From: Armatimonadota bacterium
Lineage (GTDB): Bacteria > Armatimonadota > Fimbriimonadia > Fimbriimonadales > Fimbriimonadaceae
Assembly (NCBI GenBank): GCA_023392285.1
Contig: JAEVZK010000148.1
Span: 1-23,403, forward strand
Length of the DNA stretch: 23,403 nucleotides
Direction: 5' to 3'
Shown here: positions 1 through 7,571 of the stretch, in pieces
Position numbering within the stretch: position 1 is the first letter of the stretch
How the letters are laid out: the number at the start of each line of letters is the position of its first letter
The notes under the pieces: generated by a model
The model's database searches: none
Seen by the model: the letters and a program-made list of their open reading frames with translations, nothing else
What the model was told of the DNA's origin: nothing
Program-made: the position numbers and the translations under genes

Positions 1-1537
1 CCATCAAGCTCTTCTTGCCAAGGATGTTCACGGCCAGAGAGTTGGAAATTCGGGAATCCGGAAGAAGGCTCCTCGTTGGGTCGAATGAAGCGATGTAGCC
101 AGCAGCCCGAGCGAAGCCGCCGATCAGGCTGAGACGCGAAGGGCTCGAAGGATTGATCGGGAGCGTGTTAACTCCTAATTTGTCTAGAGGATCATTCAGT
201 AGATGATGAAAGAGCACGTTAAGCACGCGCGTCTGGCGTGTCAGCATCACAAAATTGAGGCTCGAAAGGCGATCATCGGGAGTGTCGACGTGCCTCTTTG
301 AATCGTCGATCGTCGCAAAGGTGATCGCTGCGTAACCTGCTGTGGTAAACGGCTCGCAATCCAAGGCAAAGCTGCCCGGAATGTTATTTCTCCAAGTGCG
401 GTTGTCCGAATGATTGATGGCGTCGGTGAGCACCGTACGCGGCGGAACACCGCCTAATTGCAGCGCAAGTTCCTCCGCGTGCTGGCGCAGTTTGCGGCCA
501 ATCGGCTGCACCGCTGCCAGCGCCTCGTCGCGGTAGTTATATTCGTATCCACGGCCAAACACCCCGAGGGCTTCGGATTCGGTCGAAAGATCGAGGGTGG
601 CGACGAGAAGCGGCACTTCATCTGGCTTCACAAAACGCGTCCAGATGTAATGCTTCGCACCTTCCAGTGACAGGCAATGAGCCGAACTTACGAGAATCCT
701 TAGCGGCCGGGAATGGCCTTCTTTCGCCCACACTTCGGCTAGAGCCATCGCTGCCATCAATCCTCCAGCCTGCTGCGCGCCCGGCGCACGAGACGGTACG
801 ACAGACATGCTGTCGGCAAAGGTGACGACGAGAATGGGTTGGTTCCGTAGGCGAGGATCGGATCCCGGCGCGTCCGCGATAAGATTCGTTGCCTGGCGCA
901 CATGCCAGCCTTGGTCACACTGGACCCGTACGGTCGATTTGGCTTGTAACAACTGTTCCGCATCCTCAAGTGAGATCAAGAATCGCGGTAGATCGAGCGG
1001 ACTGGCTTTGAATTTCTCTTCCGCTTCGGACCGAGTCATGTCCGACGGTCGAACAAACAAAACGGCCGCTGCCTTCAGCATTCCCGCGTTAGTCCAGTTC
1101 ACGCCAGAATTAAAGCGAAGAATGACGATGCTGCCTTCGACGGATTTGCCGGACAGTTCTTCAAGCGTGCCGGTGCCGCCGTCGATAACTTGACCGGTCA
1201 AATCACATTGGGAAGTGCGAACTAAGTTGGGCCAGAGCGGCTCAAGCTTAAATTGTCTCTTGCCTGACGTCACAGTGGCAAGAGTCGATTCGGGAACGGT
1301 AACGTCGAAGGTCTCTCTCGAAGTGCGAAAGCCTAGGGTCCTGAATTTCTCTTCGCAGCGGCTGATTGTGGCTTCGACACCTTCTGAGCCAGCCAATCGA
1401 TGCTCGCTTAAAATGGAAGCTTGTGCTCTCAGCCGCGGTTCGCCGATCTGGTGAAAGAGTCTTTGATAAAGAGCGCTGTTGTCCGCAGACGCAATGCCGA
1501 TAAGGAGGAGCAGAATTGTAAAACAAAGGCTCCTCAC
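1..1537 (-). CDS. Secreted M28-like (aminopeptidase-fold) protein with PA-type insert, partial at the left edge
   Basis: The frame is open from a GTG at 1537 to the window edge (512 residues), so the C-terminus is missing. Residues 1-18 form a signal peptide (MRSLC, a Leu-rich core, then ASA before D19). The segment near residues 46-66 (HRLAGSEG, then EEKF and LGF) is the usual opening of secreted M28 peptidases. Residues 93-215 resemble a protease-associated (PA) domain: LTGQV, a Gly-rich turn, GSIVIL, then AAAVLFV. The catalytic core is recognisable but altered. The usual H-x-D is FAD (240-242), the bridging Asp of GADD is Gln (GAQQ, 253-256), and the EE pair is AH (286-287). D316 and a late H416 (RHVDTPDD) are kept. 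I infer a non-catalytic or changed-specificity member. It starts 23 nt after the prepilin-like gene and is probably co-transcribed with it. No Shine-Dalgarno is visible, so the start is moderately sure. The family call is by motif reading only. Confidence 0.6.
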   Translation of the reverse strand, partial: MRSLCFTILLLLIGIASADNSALYQRLFHQIGEPRLRAQASILSEHRLAGSEGVEATISRCEEKFRTLGFRTSRETFDVTVPESTLATVTSGKRQFKLEPLWPNLVRTSQCDLTGQVIDGGTGTLEELSGKSVEGSIVILRFNSGVNWTNAGMLKAAAVLFVRPSDMTRSEAEEKFKASPLDLPRFLISLEDAEQLLQAKSTVRVQCDQGWHVRQATNLIADAPGSDPRLRNQPILVVTFADSMSVVPSRAPGAQQAGGLMAAMALAEVWAKEGHSRPLRILVSSAHCLSLEGAKHYIWTRFVKPDEVPLLVATLDLSTESEALGVFGRGYEYNYRDEALAAVQPIGRKLRQHAEELALQLGGVPPRTVLTDAINHSDNRTWRNNIPGSFALDCEPFTTAGYAAITFATIDDSKRHVDTPDDRLSSLNFVMLTRQTRVLNVLFHHLLNDPLDKLGVNTLPINPSSPSRLSLIGGFARAAGYIASFDPTRSLLPDSRISNSLAVNILGKKSLM

Positions 1538-1560
1538 AAAGTAAGGATACGACGTATTGC

Positions 1561-2412
1561 TTACCAGTTATCCCAAATGTAGGAATCGCTTTGAACCCGG
1601 CCCTGCCACCGATTTCCGACTGCGCATCCCAGGGTTAAGCCACCAGGAGTAACTGATTTCACCGATGTATCCAGGTTGATGTAATTGATGCGCCCGTCAT
1701 GCCAGGGCCAAGCGTTTCCGTAGTAATTCGGAGCTTTGTCGTCGGCCGTGTTCCAACCAAAAAAGGGAGTGAACACCTGACCGCCGAAGGTGTCGATCAC
1801 CCTCGTGTTGAACTGTCGGTATCGGCACGGCGGCACAAGGAGCCAATTGCCCCCGCCTATTGGATTTCCCGATCGGTCACGCGTCCAAACGGAATCGGCG
1901 AAAATCAGCGTGTTTGAAGAATCGCTGATCGAGAGGGAGGATTTCGGCTCAGAAATCCAGGCTCCGTTCACAAGGTAAATCGGTGCCAGATTTAAGTAGT
2001 TGTAGCCGATATTCACGCGCTTTGAAGCTTGGTAATACTGCGAGTAGACGTCACCTGGCACCAGATCTTCGTCGAAGGTGGATTCCATCTGCGGTCTCTG
2101 GCTATAGTCGGCAGGGCAGCGAAACACCTCAAAGGACTTCACGTAGGGAAGCAAAATTTGAACCCAAGTTCGATCGTTACGAGCAGCCTGGGGGAAGTTC
2201 GGGTGGTGGTTAACCGGCATGAAATATTCTTCATAGTCGCCGAGGTACATGGCCGTCGCCGTGCCCACCTGCTTGAAGTTCGAAAGACAGGTTGATCGCT
2301 TGGCGGCACCTTTGATGGAGGCAAACACAGGATAGAGCAGGGCCGCGAGAATTGAAATAATCGCAAGCACCACGAGAAGCTCTATGAGAGTGAAAGCTCG
2401 ACGGCGAAACAC
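1561..2412 (-). CDS. Type IV prepilin-like protein (pseudopilin with DUF1559-like C-terminus)
   Basis: A leader of about six residues (V/M-FRRRA) precedes the classic prepilin sequence FTLIELLVVLAI. Cleavage by a PilD-type peptidase would fall between A and F, and the N-terminal helix would anchor the protein in the inner membrane until assembly. The body (~250 residues) is soluble. It begins with a CLSNFKQVGTA segment typical of the large pseudopilin families in Armatimonadota and Planctomycetota. It ends with a WHDGRINYINLDTSVK motif, the H-x9-D pattern of DUF1559-like proteins with DT in place of DG. I chose the GTG at 2412 because AAGG (2419-2422) lies six bases upstream and because the leader then has a normal length. 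A longer frame opens at a TTG at 2481 but would give an implausible 29-residue leader. The gene starts 8 bp after the GNAT gene's stop codon. Whether it is a pilus subunit or another surface protein cannot be told. Confidence 0.88.
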   Translation of the reverse strand: MFRRRAFTLIELLVVLAIISILAALLYPVFASIKGAAKRSTCLSNFKQVGTATAMYLGDYEEYFMPVNHHPNFPQAARNDRTWVQILLPYVKSFEVFRCPADYSQRPQMESTFDEDLVPGDVYSQYYQASKRVNIGYNYLNLAPIYLVNGAWISEPKSSLSISDSSNTLIFADSVWTRDRSGNPIGGGNWLLVPPCRYRQFNTRVIDTFGGQVFTPFFGWNTADDKAPNYYGNAWPWHDGRINYINLDTSVKSVTPGGLTLGCAVGNRWQGRVQSDSYIWDNW

Positions 2413-2420
2413 GTTTAACC

Positions 2421-3194
2421 TTATTGCATTATAACAGACGAAGCGGGCGTTGGGAAGGAAAACACCTGCACGCACCCGCAACGACGAAAACCTAACTTAC
2501 CATACCACGATTGCAAGCGGGGCTCGCATTGAAGGGTCGCGTTTAACCCTTTCGATCCGCATACGGCAAGGATCTCTAGAACAATTTTCGAGCCAATCCC
2601 CAGATTTCGGTTCCCCCCCTCGACACAGAGGTTGTAGATTCCCGCCATGCCGCCAGAGAGAGAAATCATGACCGCCCCCAAAACTTGATTGCCCTTTCGG
2701 TATTCGAGAAGCTCCAGACTCATCGCTCGAGCGGTCGCCTCAGCGATCTTACGCCTGAGGGACATTTCCTGTCTTGCAAAGAATTGCTCGACCATAAAAA
2801 GAGAGGTCTCTCTACGCTCGCTGTACGACACGGAGCGAACGAGGTTGCCAACCGGAGCAGCTTCCACTCCGTAGCCAATCATTTGGTCCATGGTATAGCT
2901 CTTGTGAAAACCTGCTTGTTCCAGCAGCTGGCCACAATCTGACGGCACGTCGGACAGCATGTTGTAGATATGGAAGCAGGGTCTACTCACCGCCAGATCG
3001 GCTAAGCGTCCCGCCGAAACAAAGTCTAAATTGAGTCCTGCGGCAAAGTTGCAGATCGGATGGGCGAAGTCGCCGATGCAAGCATTAAATCCAGTCTCCT
3101 GCCAAGTCCGAGAAGCGGACGCGGCCTTGCCCAATTCAAAGTAAGTCGACTTCAAATTTTCACAGGCGGCGATGGCTGCCGAATCGGCGATCAC
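2421..3194 (-). CDS. GNAT family N-acetyltransferase, two-part protein
   Basis: A 257-residue protein. The C-terminal half (about residues 155-245) shows the GNAT core: a strand QVLGAVMISL (170-179), then YNLCVE leading into GGNRNLGIGSKIV, where R196-x-x-G199-x-G201 is the acetyl-CoA pyrophosphate-binding motif A. It ends with LQSWYGKLGFRRCG, the typical final helix and strand (motif B region). The N-terminal half (about 1-130) is not recognised and may be a second, degenerate GNAT-like or substrate-selecting domain. The acceptor is unknown. The GTG start overlaps the hydrolase stop by 4 bp (GTGA), which points to coupled translation within the minus-strand operon. No signal peptide is visible, so the protein is probably cytoplasmic. 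Confidence 0.85.
   Translation of the reverse strand: MIADSAAIAACENLKSTYFELGKAASASRTWQETGFNACIGDFAHPICNFAAGLNLDFVSAGRLADLAVSRPCFHIYNMLSDVPSDCGQLLEQAGFHKSYTMDQMIGYGVEAAPVGNLVRSVSYSERRETSLFMVEQFFARQEMSLRRKIAEATARAMSLELLEYRKGNQVLGAVMISLSGGMAGIYNLCVEGGNRNLGIGSKIVLEILAVCGSKGLNATLQCEPRLQSWYGKLGFRRCGCVQVFSFPTPASSVIMQ
2428..2456 (-). promoter_or_regulatory. Predicted sigma-70 promoter for the prepilin-like gene
   Basis: On the minus strand a perfect TATAAT (2433-2428) lies 17 bp after TTCCCA (2456-2451, 4 of 6 matches to TTGACA). It sits inside the last codons of the upstream GNAT gene. Transcription would start about 8-10 nt before the GTG at 2412. It may allow the prepilin-like gene to be expressed separately from the rest of the operon. 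Confidence 0.45.
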
Positions 3195-4387
3195 AAGACG
3201 GTACTCCAGAAGAAGCCCACACCCACTCGGGTTCTGGACCCAATCACCCCGAAAGAGATCCGACTGTCGATCTTCCGCCCCAAGAAGAGTTGGGGACCCC
3301 GCGTGGTGATCAGGAGGCTGCTAAACGTTTGGCCAGAGGCCTCAAATTTCAAAAGGTCAATTCCGGCAGCCAAGTTAAAGCCGAGTCCGCTGGTAGCCGT
3401 CGCCCCAATGCGAAGAGTTGGGGCATAGATGCGGCTGGGAGGAGTATATGGAGTGTTGGCGAACTCGCTTGAGAAGTAATTTGCGACCTCCCGGAGAATG
3501 CGCCGCTGGACGAATAATCCACCATAGTGGCCAGTATCGACGGTAAGATGCTTAGCCTCTGGCAAAGCCTCCTGGAGAGCCGCGGTGCAAGCGGCAGGAA
3601 TCACCGTATCGTATCGGGCGGAAATGACCAGTGCCTTCGCTTGCCCCCGTTGCTTGAGGAAGGTGGAAGGCTCGATCGTTTTCAGCTCGTCCCGCAGTCG
3701 CTCCTCGGTGTAGCCTTTGCGCCTCAGGCCATCTCTCTCACGAACGATCCGCGAACTGTTCCAGATCAGGTGGGCGAGATCGGCGCCTCCCAAAATGAAA
3801 GCGGCGTCCCTGAAGCGGGGTTCCACCGCATAAGACAGCTCAGCCACAATTGCTCCCAAACTTGTGCCCGCGATGGCATATCGATTAAAGCGACCGTCAC
3901 TTTGCAAACAGTCGAGCGCACGCCGCACGTCCCAGACCGACTGAATTGAATTGGCGATCAACGCGCGAGGATCAGGCTGCACGGCGAGCTCGCCTGACTT
4001 GTAGCCGGGTGGCGTTCGGCTGAGGTGGTATGGCAACGTGATGATCGCAGCGGCAATTTTCTTCTTGCACAATTCTGCTGCCAAGGACCGTTCAACCTTC
4101 AGATCTCTTGCCCCCCAATAGTGCAGGAGCAACACAACGGGCATCGGCTCATCGCCCAAGTTCGGCGCGATAATCCGAAGCTCCACTTGATTATTTTCCG
4201 GATAATTGGTTACATAGGCGCTGGGAAACGTGGCAAGAGATTCCGTGGTCGAATCATCTCGGCTGACCACCTTCCAAGGCTCGAAATCGATGCGAGGGGG
4301 AGCATCGGCAATGCTCTGCGCTCCGGAGAGACGCAACATTCCCACTAACGCTAAGAGCACAGTGAGAACGAGGCTACGGCTCATCAT
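3191..4387 (-). CDS. Secreted alpha/beta hydrolase (esterase/dienelactone-hydrolase-like) with beta-rich C-terminal extension
   Basis: 398 residues. Residues 1-23 are a signal peptide (MMSRS, a Leu/Val core, SGAQ). The hydrolase domain spans about 60-310. It contains an oxyanion-hole strand VVLLLHYWG (84-92), nucleophile elbow G-T-S176-L-G, acid D260 (ISARYDTVIP) and histidine H287 (DTGHYGG), a complete Ser-Asp-His triad. The substrate is unknown; an ester of a sugar or polysaccharide is plausible next to a mannosidase. After about residue 312 there are some 85 residues of alternating polar and hydrophobic beta strands, ending FFWSTVL, which the hydrolase fold does not need. The ATG overlaps the mannosidase stop (ATGA), and a second ATG follows directly at 4384, so translation is probably coupled. 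Hydrolase fold high confidence, substrate low. Confidence 0.85.
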   Translation of the reverse strand: MMSRSLVLTVLLALVGMLRLSGAQSIADAPPRIDFEPWKVVSRDDSTTESLATFPSAYVTNYPENNQVELRIIAPNLGDEPMPVVLLLHYWGARDLKVERSLAAELCKKKIAAAIITLPYHLSRTPPGYKSGELAVQPDPRALIANSIQSVWDVRRALDCLQSDGRFNRYAIAGTSLGAIVAELSYAVEPRFRDAAFILGGADLAHLIWNSSRIVRERDGLRRKGYTEERLRDELKTIEPSTFLKQRGQAKALVISARYDTVIPAACTAALQEALPEAKHLTVDTGHYGGLFVQRRILREVANYFSSEFANTPYTPPSRIYAPTLRIGATATSGLGFNLAAGIDLLKFEASGQTFSSLLITTRGPQLFLGRKIDSRISFGVIGSRTRVGVGFFWSTVL

Positions 4388-7300
4388 AAATGAAGCTCGA
4401 TTGTAATGATCTCAAAGGGCTTGTAGCTGAACCGGACGATTCCATCCTCCACGGGCAATTCTCCAACTGGGTTTTCTTCCAAATCACACAGAGTTGCCGC
4501 CGAGGGCATGCGAATGCAGCTGAGTTCCGCATTGCCTCGGCTGTTGTGACATTCATAGAGCCGAACGATCAAATTGTTGGACCGCTCAGCCTTCTTCACG
4601 GTTTCGATCACGATGTTCCGATCATCGCAGCGAATGAATTGGGGGAGCTGGCCCACCTGACCACGGGTGGCGTCGAGGCTTGCCGCTCGTAAAGGCGCGT
4701 TCAGAGCGTACGCCGCCTGCACAATACCGGCGTAGTTGTAGGGTCCGTAGTGAGGCAAGAAGACGTAGGTGAAGCGGTGAAGGCCCATGTCACATTCCGG
4801 ATCGGGAGCCTTTGGAGCCTTGAGCAACGTTTGGCGAATGACATTGCCATGAATGTCGTGGCCATACTTGCAGTCATTCAAGAGCGCAGCTCCCTGGTCT
4901 CCCTCGCTGAGATCAACCCATTTCTGGGCGCACACTTCAAAGCGCGCCAGATCCCACGTGGTGTTGTAGTGGGTCGGCCGTTCCACATTCCCGAACTGAA
5001 TCTCGTAGGTGGCTCGAGGTGAGTTCACATTGACCGGAAATGCGACTTTGAGCATTTTGTCCTCTTCATGCCAGTCGATTTCAGTATCGAAGCGAATCCC
5101 CGGCGTCGGTCCGAGAGAGATGCGTTGACGGATTCTCGAGTTGCCAAAGCGCTTCACCACCTCAGCGGCTACTCGGACGGGTCCTCGCTCGACGATTTCA
5201 AAGGACTCGCTTTTCACGAGGTCCTTCCCGGTCTCGTAGCTGAAGACGTCGATATCCCACGCGGACCAGAAGAGAGGCTTATCTTCAAACAGCTGGAACA
5301 GGTTGGCAAGTTCTCCTTGCTTAATAAACTCGGAGCTGTCCTCGATGCTCACGACACTCGTGATATTCCCGTGTCCGTCGAACTTGACGCTCCACTCATG
5401 ATTCTCAAGGCGACGATTGCTCGTCTTGAGCACACTCTTGGCCGGATGCGCACTCTCGCTCAAATCACCGACTGCGACCGACTCGAGCGCTGCGGAAGGT
5501 GTCGAGAACACCAGCCTTCTCTCGTCGAACGCTTCGACCAGCTGGACCGGCACAGTTTCGTCACCGCAGATCAGGGCTTGGGGAGTCCAATCCTGATCCC
5601 AGGGGAGTTCGCCCTGACTCGTGACAGTGGCATTCTTAAAGAGGGCCACCGGGTGCCTCATCTGGCTTGTATCCACTTTGCCCGCAATTGACCTTAGAGC
5701 TGAATCGACGATCTTCTCACCACTCTCGCGAACTGCCTGATAGTCGCGATCCGAGTCTCGATAGACTTCATTTACGGAAGAGCCAGGAATGATATCGTGG
5801 AATTGATTGAGGAGGACGAGCTTCCAGGTCGCTTCGAGCTCTTGGCGTGGGTAGGCGGATGGATAACTTTCGGTGAAGCAAGAGAGATACTCCGCATCCC
5901 GCATCAAGAACTCAGAGTAACGGTTTCCTCTCTTGTTCGCCGCCTGAGACGTGTACGTGCCGCGGTGGAATTCTCCGTAAAGCTCGCCCACCCAAGTCTG
6001 CAAGTCTCGCGATCTCGCCTTTGATTCCTGGAAAAAGTCGGCAGCCTTCTTTCGCTCCGCAACTTCTGGATAATGAGGTGCCAGCCGGCCGCGGCGAAGA
6101 AACTCAAGGTGCCGCTCGGTTGGGCCTCCCCCTCCATCGCCGAATCCAAAGAGATATAGGCTTTGATCCGACCTTGCATGGTCCTTGTAGTTGTTGACGG
6201 AATAGATGACTTCCTTCGGCTCACAGCTCGCGTTATACGTATCTGCCGGTGGAAAATGGGTCCAAATCTTGGTGCCGTCGATGCCTTGCCACCAGAACGT
6301 GTGGTGCGGAAACTTATTGAACTGATTCCAGGACATCTTCTGAGTCAAGAAATATTTGATGTTGAACTTCGCCAGGATCTGCGGGAGTGCGGCGGAGTAG
6401 CCAAACACGTCCGGCAGCCACATGTCATGCGTTTCGAAGTTCAGCTTCTCGCGAAAATATTGGCGGCCATATAAGAACTGCCGGACCAGAGATTCCGCCC
6501 CAGTCAAATTACAATCTGCTTCCACCCACATCGATCCGACTGGCTCCCATTGCCCTCGCTCGATCGCCGCCTTCACTCGCTTGTACAGCTCTGGATATTC
6601 CTTCTCAAGCCACTCATATTGGCTCGCCTGCGAATGGGCGAAGACGTATTCCGGATACTCTTCCATCAGCTTGAGCTGAGTCGCGGTCGTATGGGCCATC
6701 TTCTTTTTCGTAATCTCGATTGGCCATAACCAAGCGGTATCGAGGTGCGCATGTCCGACCGGGAAGATCGTGTGTTTGAGTTCTCCGTTTAAAACTCCCA
6801 GTGTCTCTTTGATCAGCTTGCGGCACCGCGCGATCGACTCTTCTTTGTTGCGATTGAACACGTTCACAATTTCGTTCAGTGCCCGGAGAAGCGTGGCGTA
6901 TGAAGGGCCCTCGACGTCGAGAGTCTGAAGTAGATTGAGGCAGAAATCGACGTCGTAGTAGAAAGCTTTGAGCGGACGGTTGATCGTGACAATTTCTGCC
7001 CGCTCTACCGTTTCCACCAATGGCTCGCGCGGAAGCTCACGTATGTGGACACGGTGCTGGGGATTTCGTGTGTAGCTCTGAACGTAGATTTCTATCTTCC
7101 TGTCAGTGGAGTCCGGATATGGAAACATCGATCCGTCGAGCCAGCCCATGTCGGTGTGCTGCCAATCTATGCCGCACCATGGAGAGTTTTCGACCCAAAC
7201 CGTTCGCTCGCCGCCAAGCTCTGCCACCACCGCCAGTTCCTGACCGGCCATGGATTCCGGAATTTCACCAGTAAGTCGAAACCAGAAAGTGGTGTAAGCC

Positions 7301-7533
7301 GGTCCGTATCGAAATCCTGGCTGGATGGTGCGCCAACTCCCCGCCTTCGCCTCCTCCTGATTGCGAGCCGGTTCTTCGTTTAACTCGATGGTGAGTTCTT
7401 GTCGCTCCCCGTGCAAGTAGGGAGCAACGTCTTGCTTGAGAAACAGCTCGATGCGGCGGCGGGTGAGATCGTGGTGCTTCAGCATGGGAGCGAAGTTTAC
7501 ACTCGGTTCCTCCATCTTGTCTTGCCAGCCCAT
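4384..7533 (-). CDS. Alpha-mannosidase, glycoside hydrolase family 38
   Basis: 1049 residues, the normal length for bacterial and vacuolar-type GH38 enzymes, which hydrolyse terminal alpha-mannosides with retention. Residues 1-255 are the N-terminal beta and linker region. The catalytic domain starts with FPVGHAHLDTAWLWP, where H263 and D265 are expected zinc ligands. WLPDVFGYS carries the expected nucleophile D375, also a zinc ligand, and LLNQFHDIIPGSS (575-586) supplies the fourth ligand, H579. A helical middle domain and a large beta-sandwich C-terminus (about 650-1049) complete the family architecture. No signal peptide is present, so the enzyme is probably cytoplasmic and acts on imported oligosaccharides or the cell's own glycans. 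It is the first gene of the minus-strand operon that runs through the hydrolase and GNAT genes. No clear Shine-Dalgarno precedes the ATG. Confidence 0.96.
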   Translation of the reverse strand: MGWQDKMEEPSVNFAPMLKHHDLTRRRIELFLKQDVAPYLHGERQELTIELNEEPARNQEEAKAGSWRTIQPGFRYGPAYTTFWFRLTGEIPESMAGQELAVVAELGGERTVWVENSPWCGIDWQHTDMGWLDGSMFPYPDSTDRKIEIYVQSYTRNPQHRVHIRELPREPLVETVERAEIVTINRPLKAFYYDVDFCLNLLQTLDVEGPSYATLLRALNEIVNVFNRNKEESIARCRKLIKETLGVLNGELKHTIFPVGHAHLDTAWLWPIEITKKKMAHTTATQLKLMEEYPEYVFAHSQASQYEWLEKEYPELYKRVKAAIERGQWEPVGSMWVEADCNLTGAESLVRQFLYGRQYFREKLNFETHDMWLPDVFGYSAALPQILAKFNIKYFLTQKMSWNQFNKFPHHTFWWQGIDGTKIWTHFPPADTYNASCEPKEVIYSVNNYKDHARSDQSLYLFGFGDGGGGPTERHLEFLRRGRLAPHYPEVAERKKAADFFQESKARSRDLQTWVGELYGEFHRGTYTSQAANKRGNRYSEFLMRDAEYLSCFTESYPSAYPRQELEATWKLVLLNQFHDIIPGSSVNEVYRDSDRDYQAVRESGEKIVDSALRSIAGKVDTSQMRHPVALFKNATVTSQGELPWDQDWTPQALICGDETVPVQLVEAFDERRLVFSTPSAALESVAVGDLSESAHPAKSVLKTSNRRLENHEWSVKFDGHGNITSVVSIEDSSEFIKQGELANLFQLFEDKPLFWSAWDIDVFSYETGKDLVKSESFEIVERGPVRVAAEVVKRFGNSRIRQRISLGPTPGIRFDTEIDWHEEDKMLKVAFPVNVNSPRATYEIQFGNVERPTHYNTTWDLARFEVCAQKWVDLSEGDQGAALLNDCKYGHDIHGNVIRQTLLKAPKAPDPECDMGLHRFTYVFLPHYGPYNYAGIVQAAYALNAPLRAASLDATRGQVGQLPQFIRCDDRNIVIETVKKAERSNNLIVRLYECHNSRGNAELSCIRMPSAATLCDLEENPVGELPVEDGIVRFSYKPFEIITIELHL

Positions 7534-7571
7534 GTGCTCTATCAGTACTAATTAGGCTAAACTAAAATATA
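7534..7571. promoter_or_regulatory. Divergent intergenic region between the mannosidase operon and dprA
   Basis: A 38-bp AT-rich gap. On the minus strand TATATT (7571-7566) could be a -10 element for the mannosidase operon, with a leader of about 25 nt, although no good -35 is visible. On the plus strand a perfect TATAAT (7568-7573) overlaps the annotated dprA start codon. It therefore cannot drive that start unless translation begins further downstream. Confidence 0.35.

Noticed and set aside
1561..2481. Longer version of the prepilin-like gene starting at a TTG
   Set aside because: It would place 29 residues before the cleavage site and has no Shine-Dalgarno, whereas the GTG at 2412 has AAGG and a promoter.
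5068..5691. Plus-strand frame of 207 codons
   Set aside because: Antisense to the GH38 C-terminal domain; no supporting motif or ribosome-binding site.
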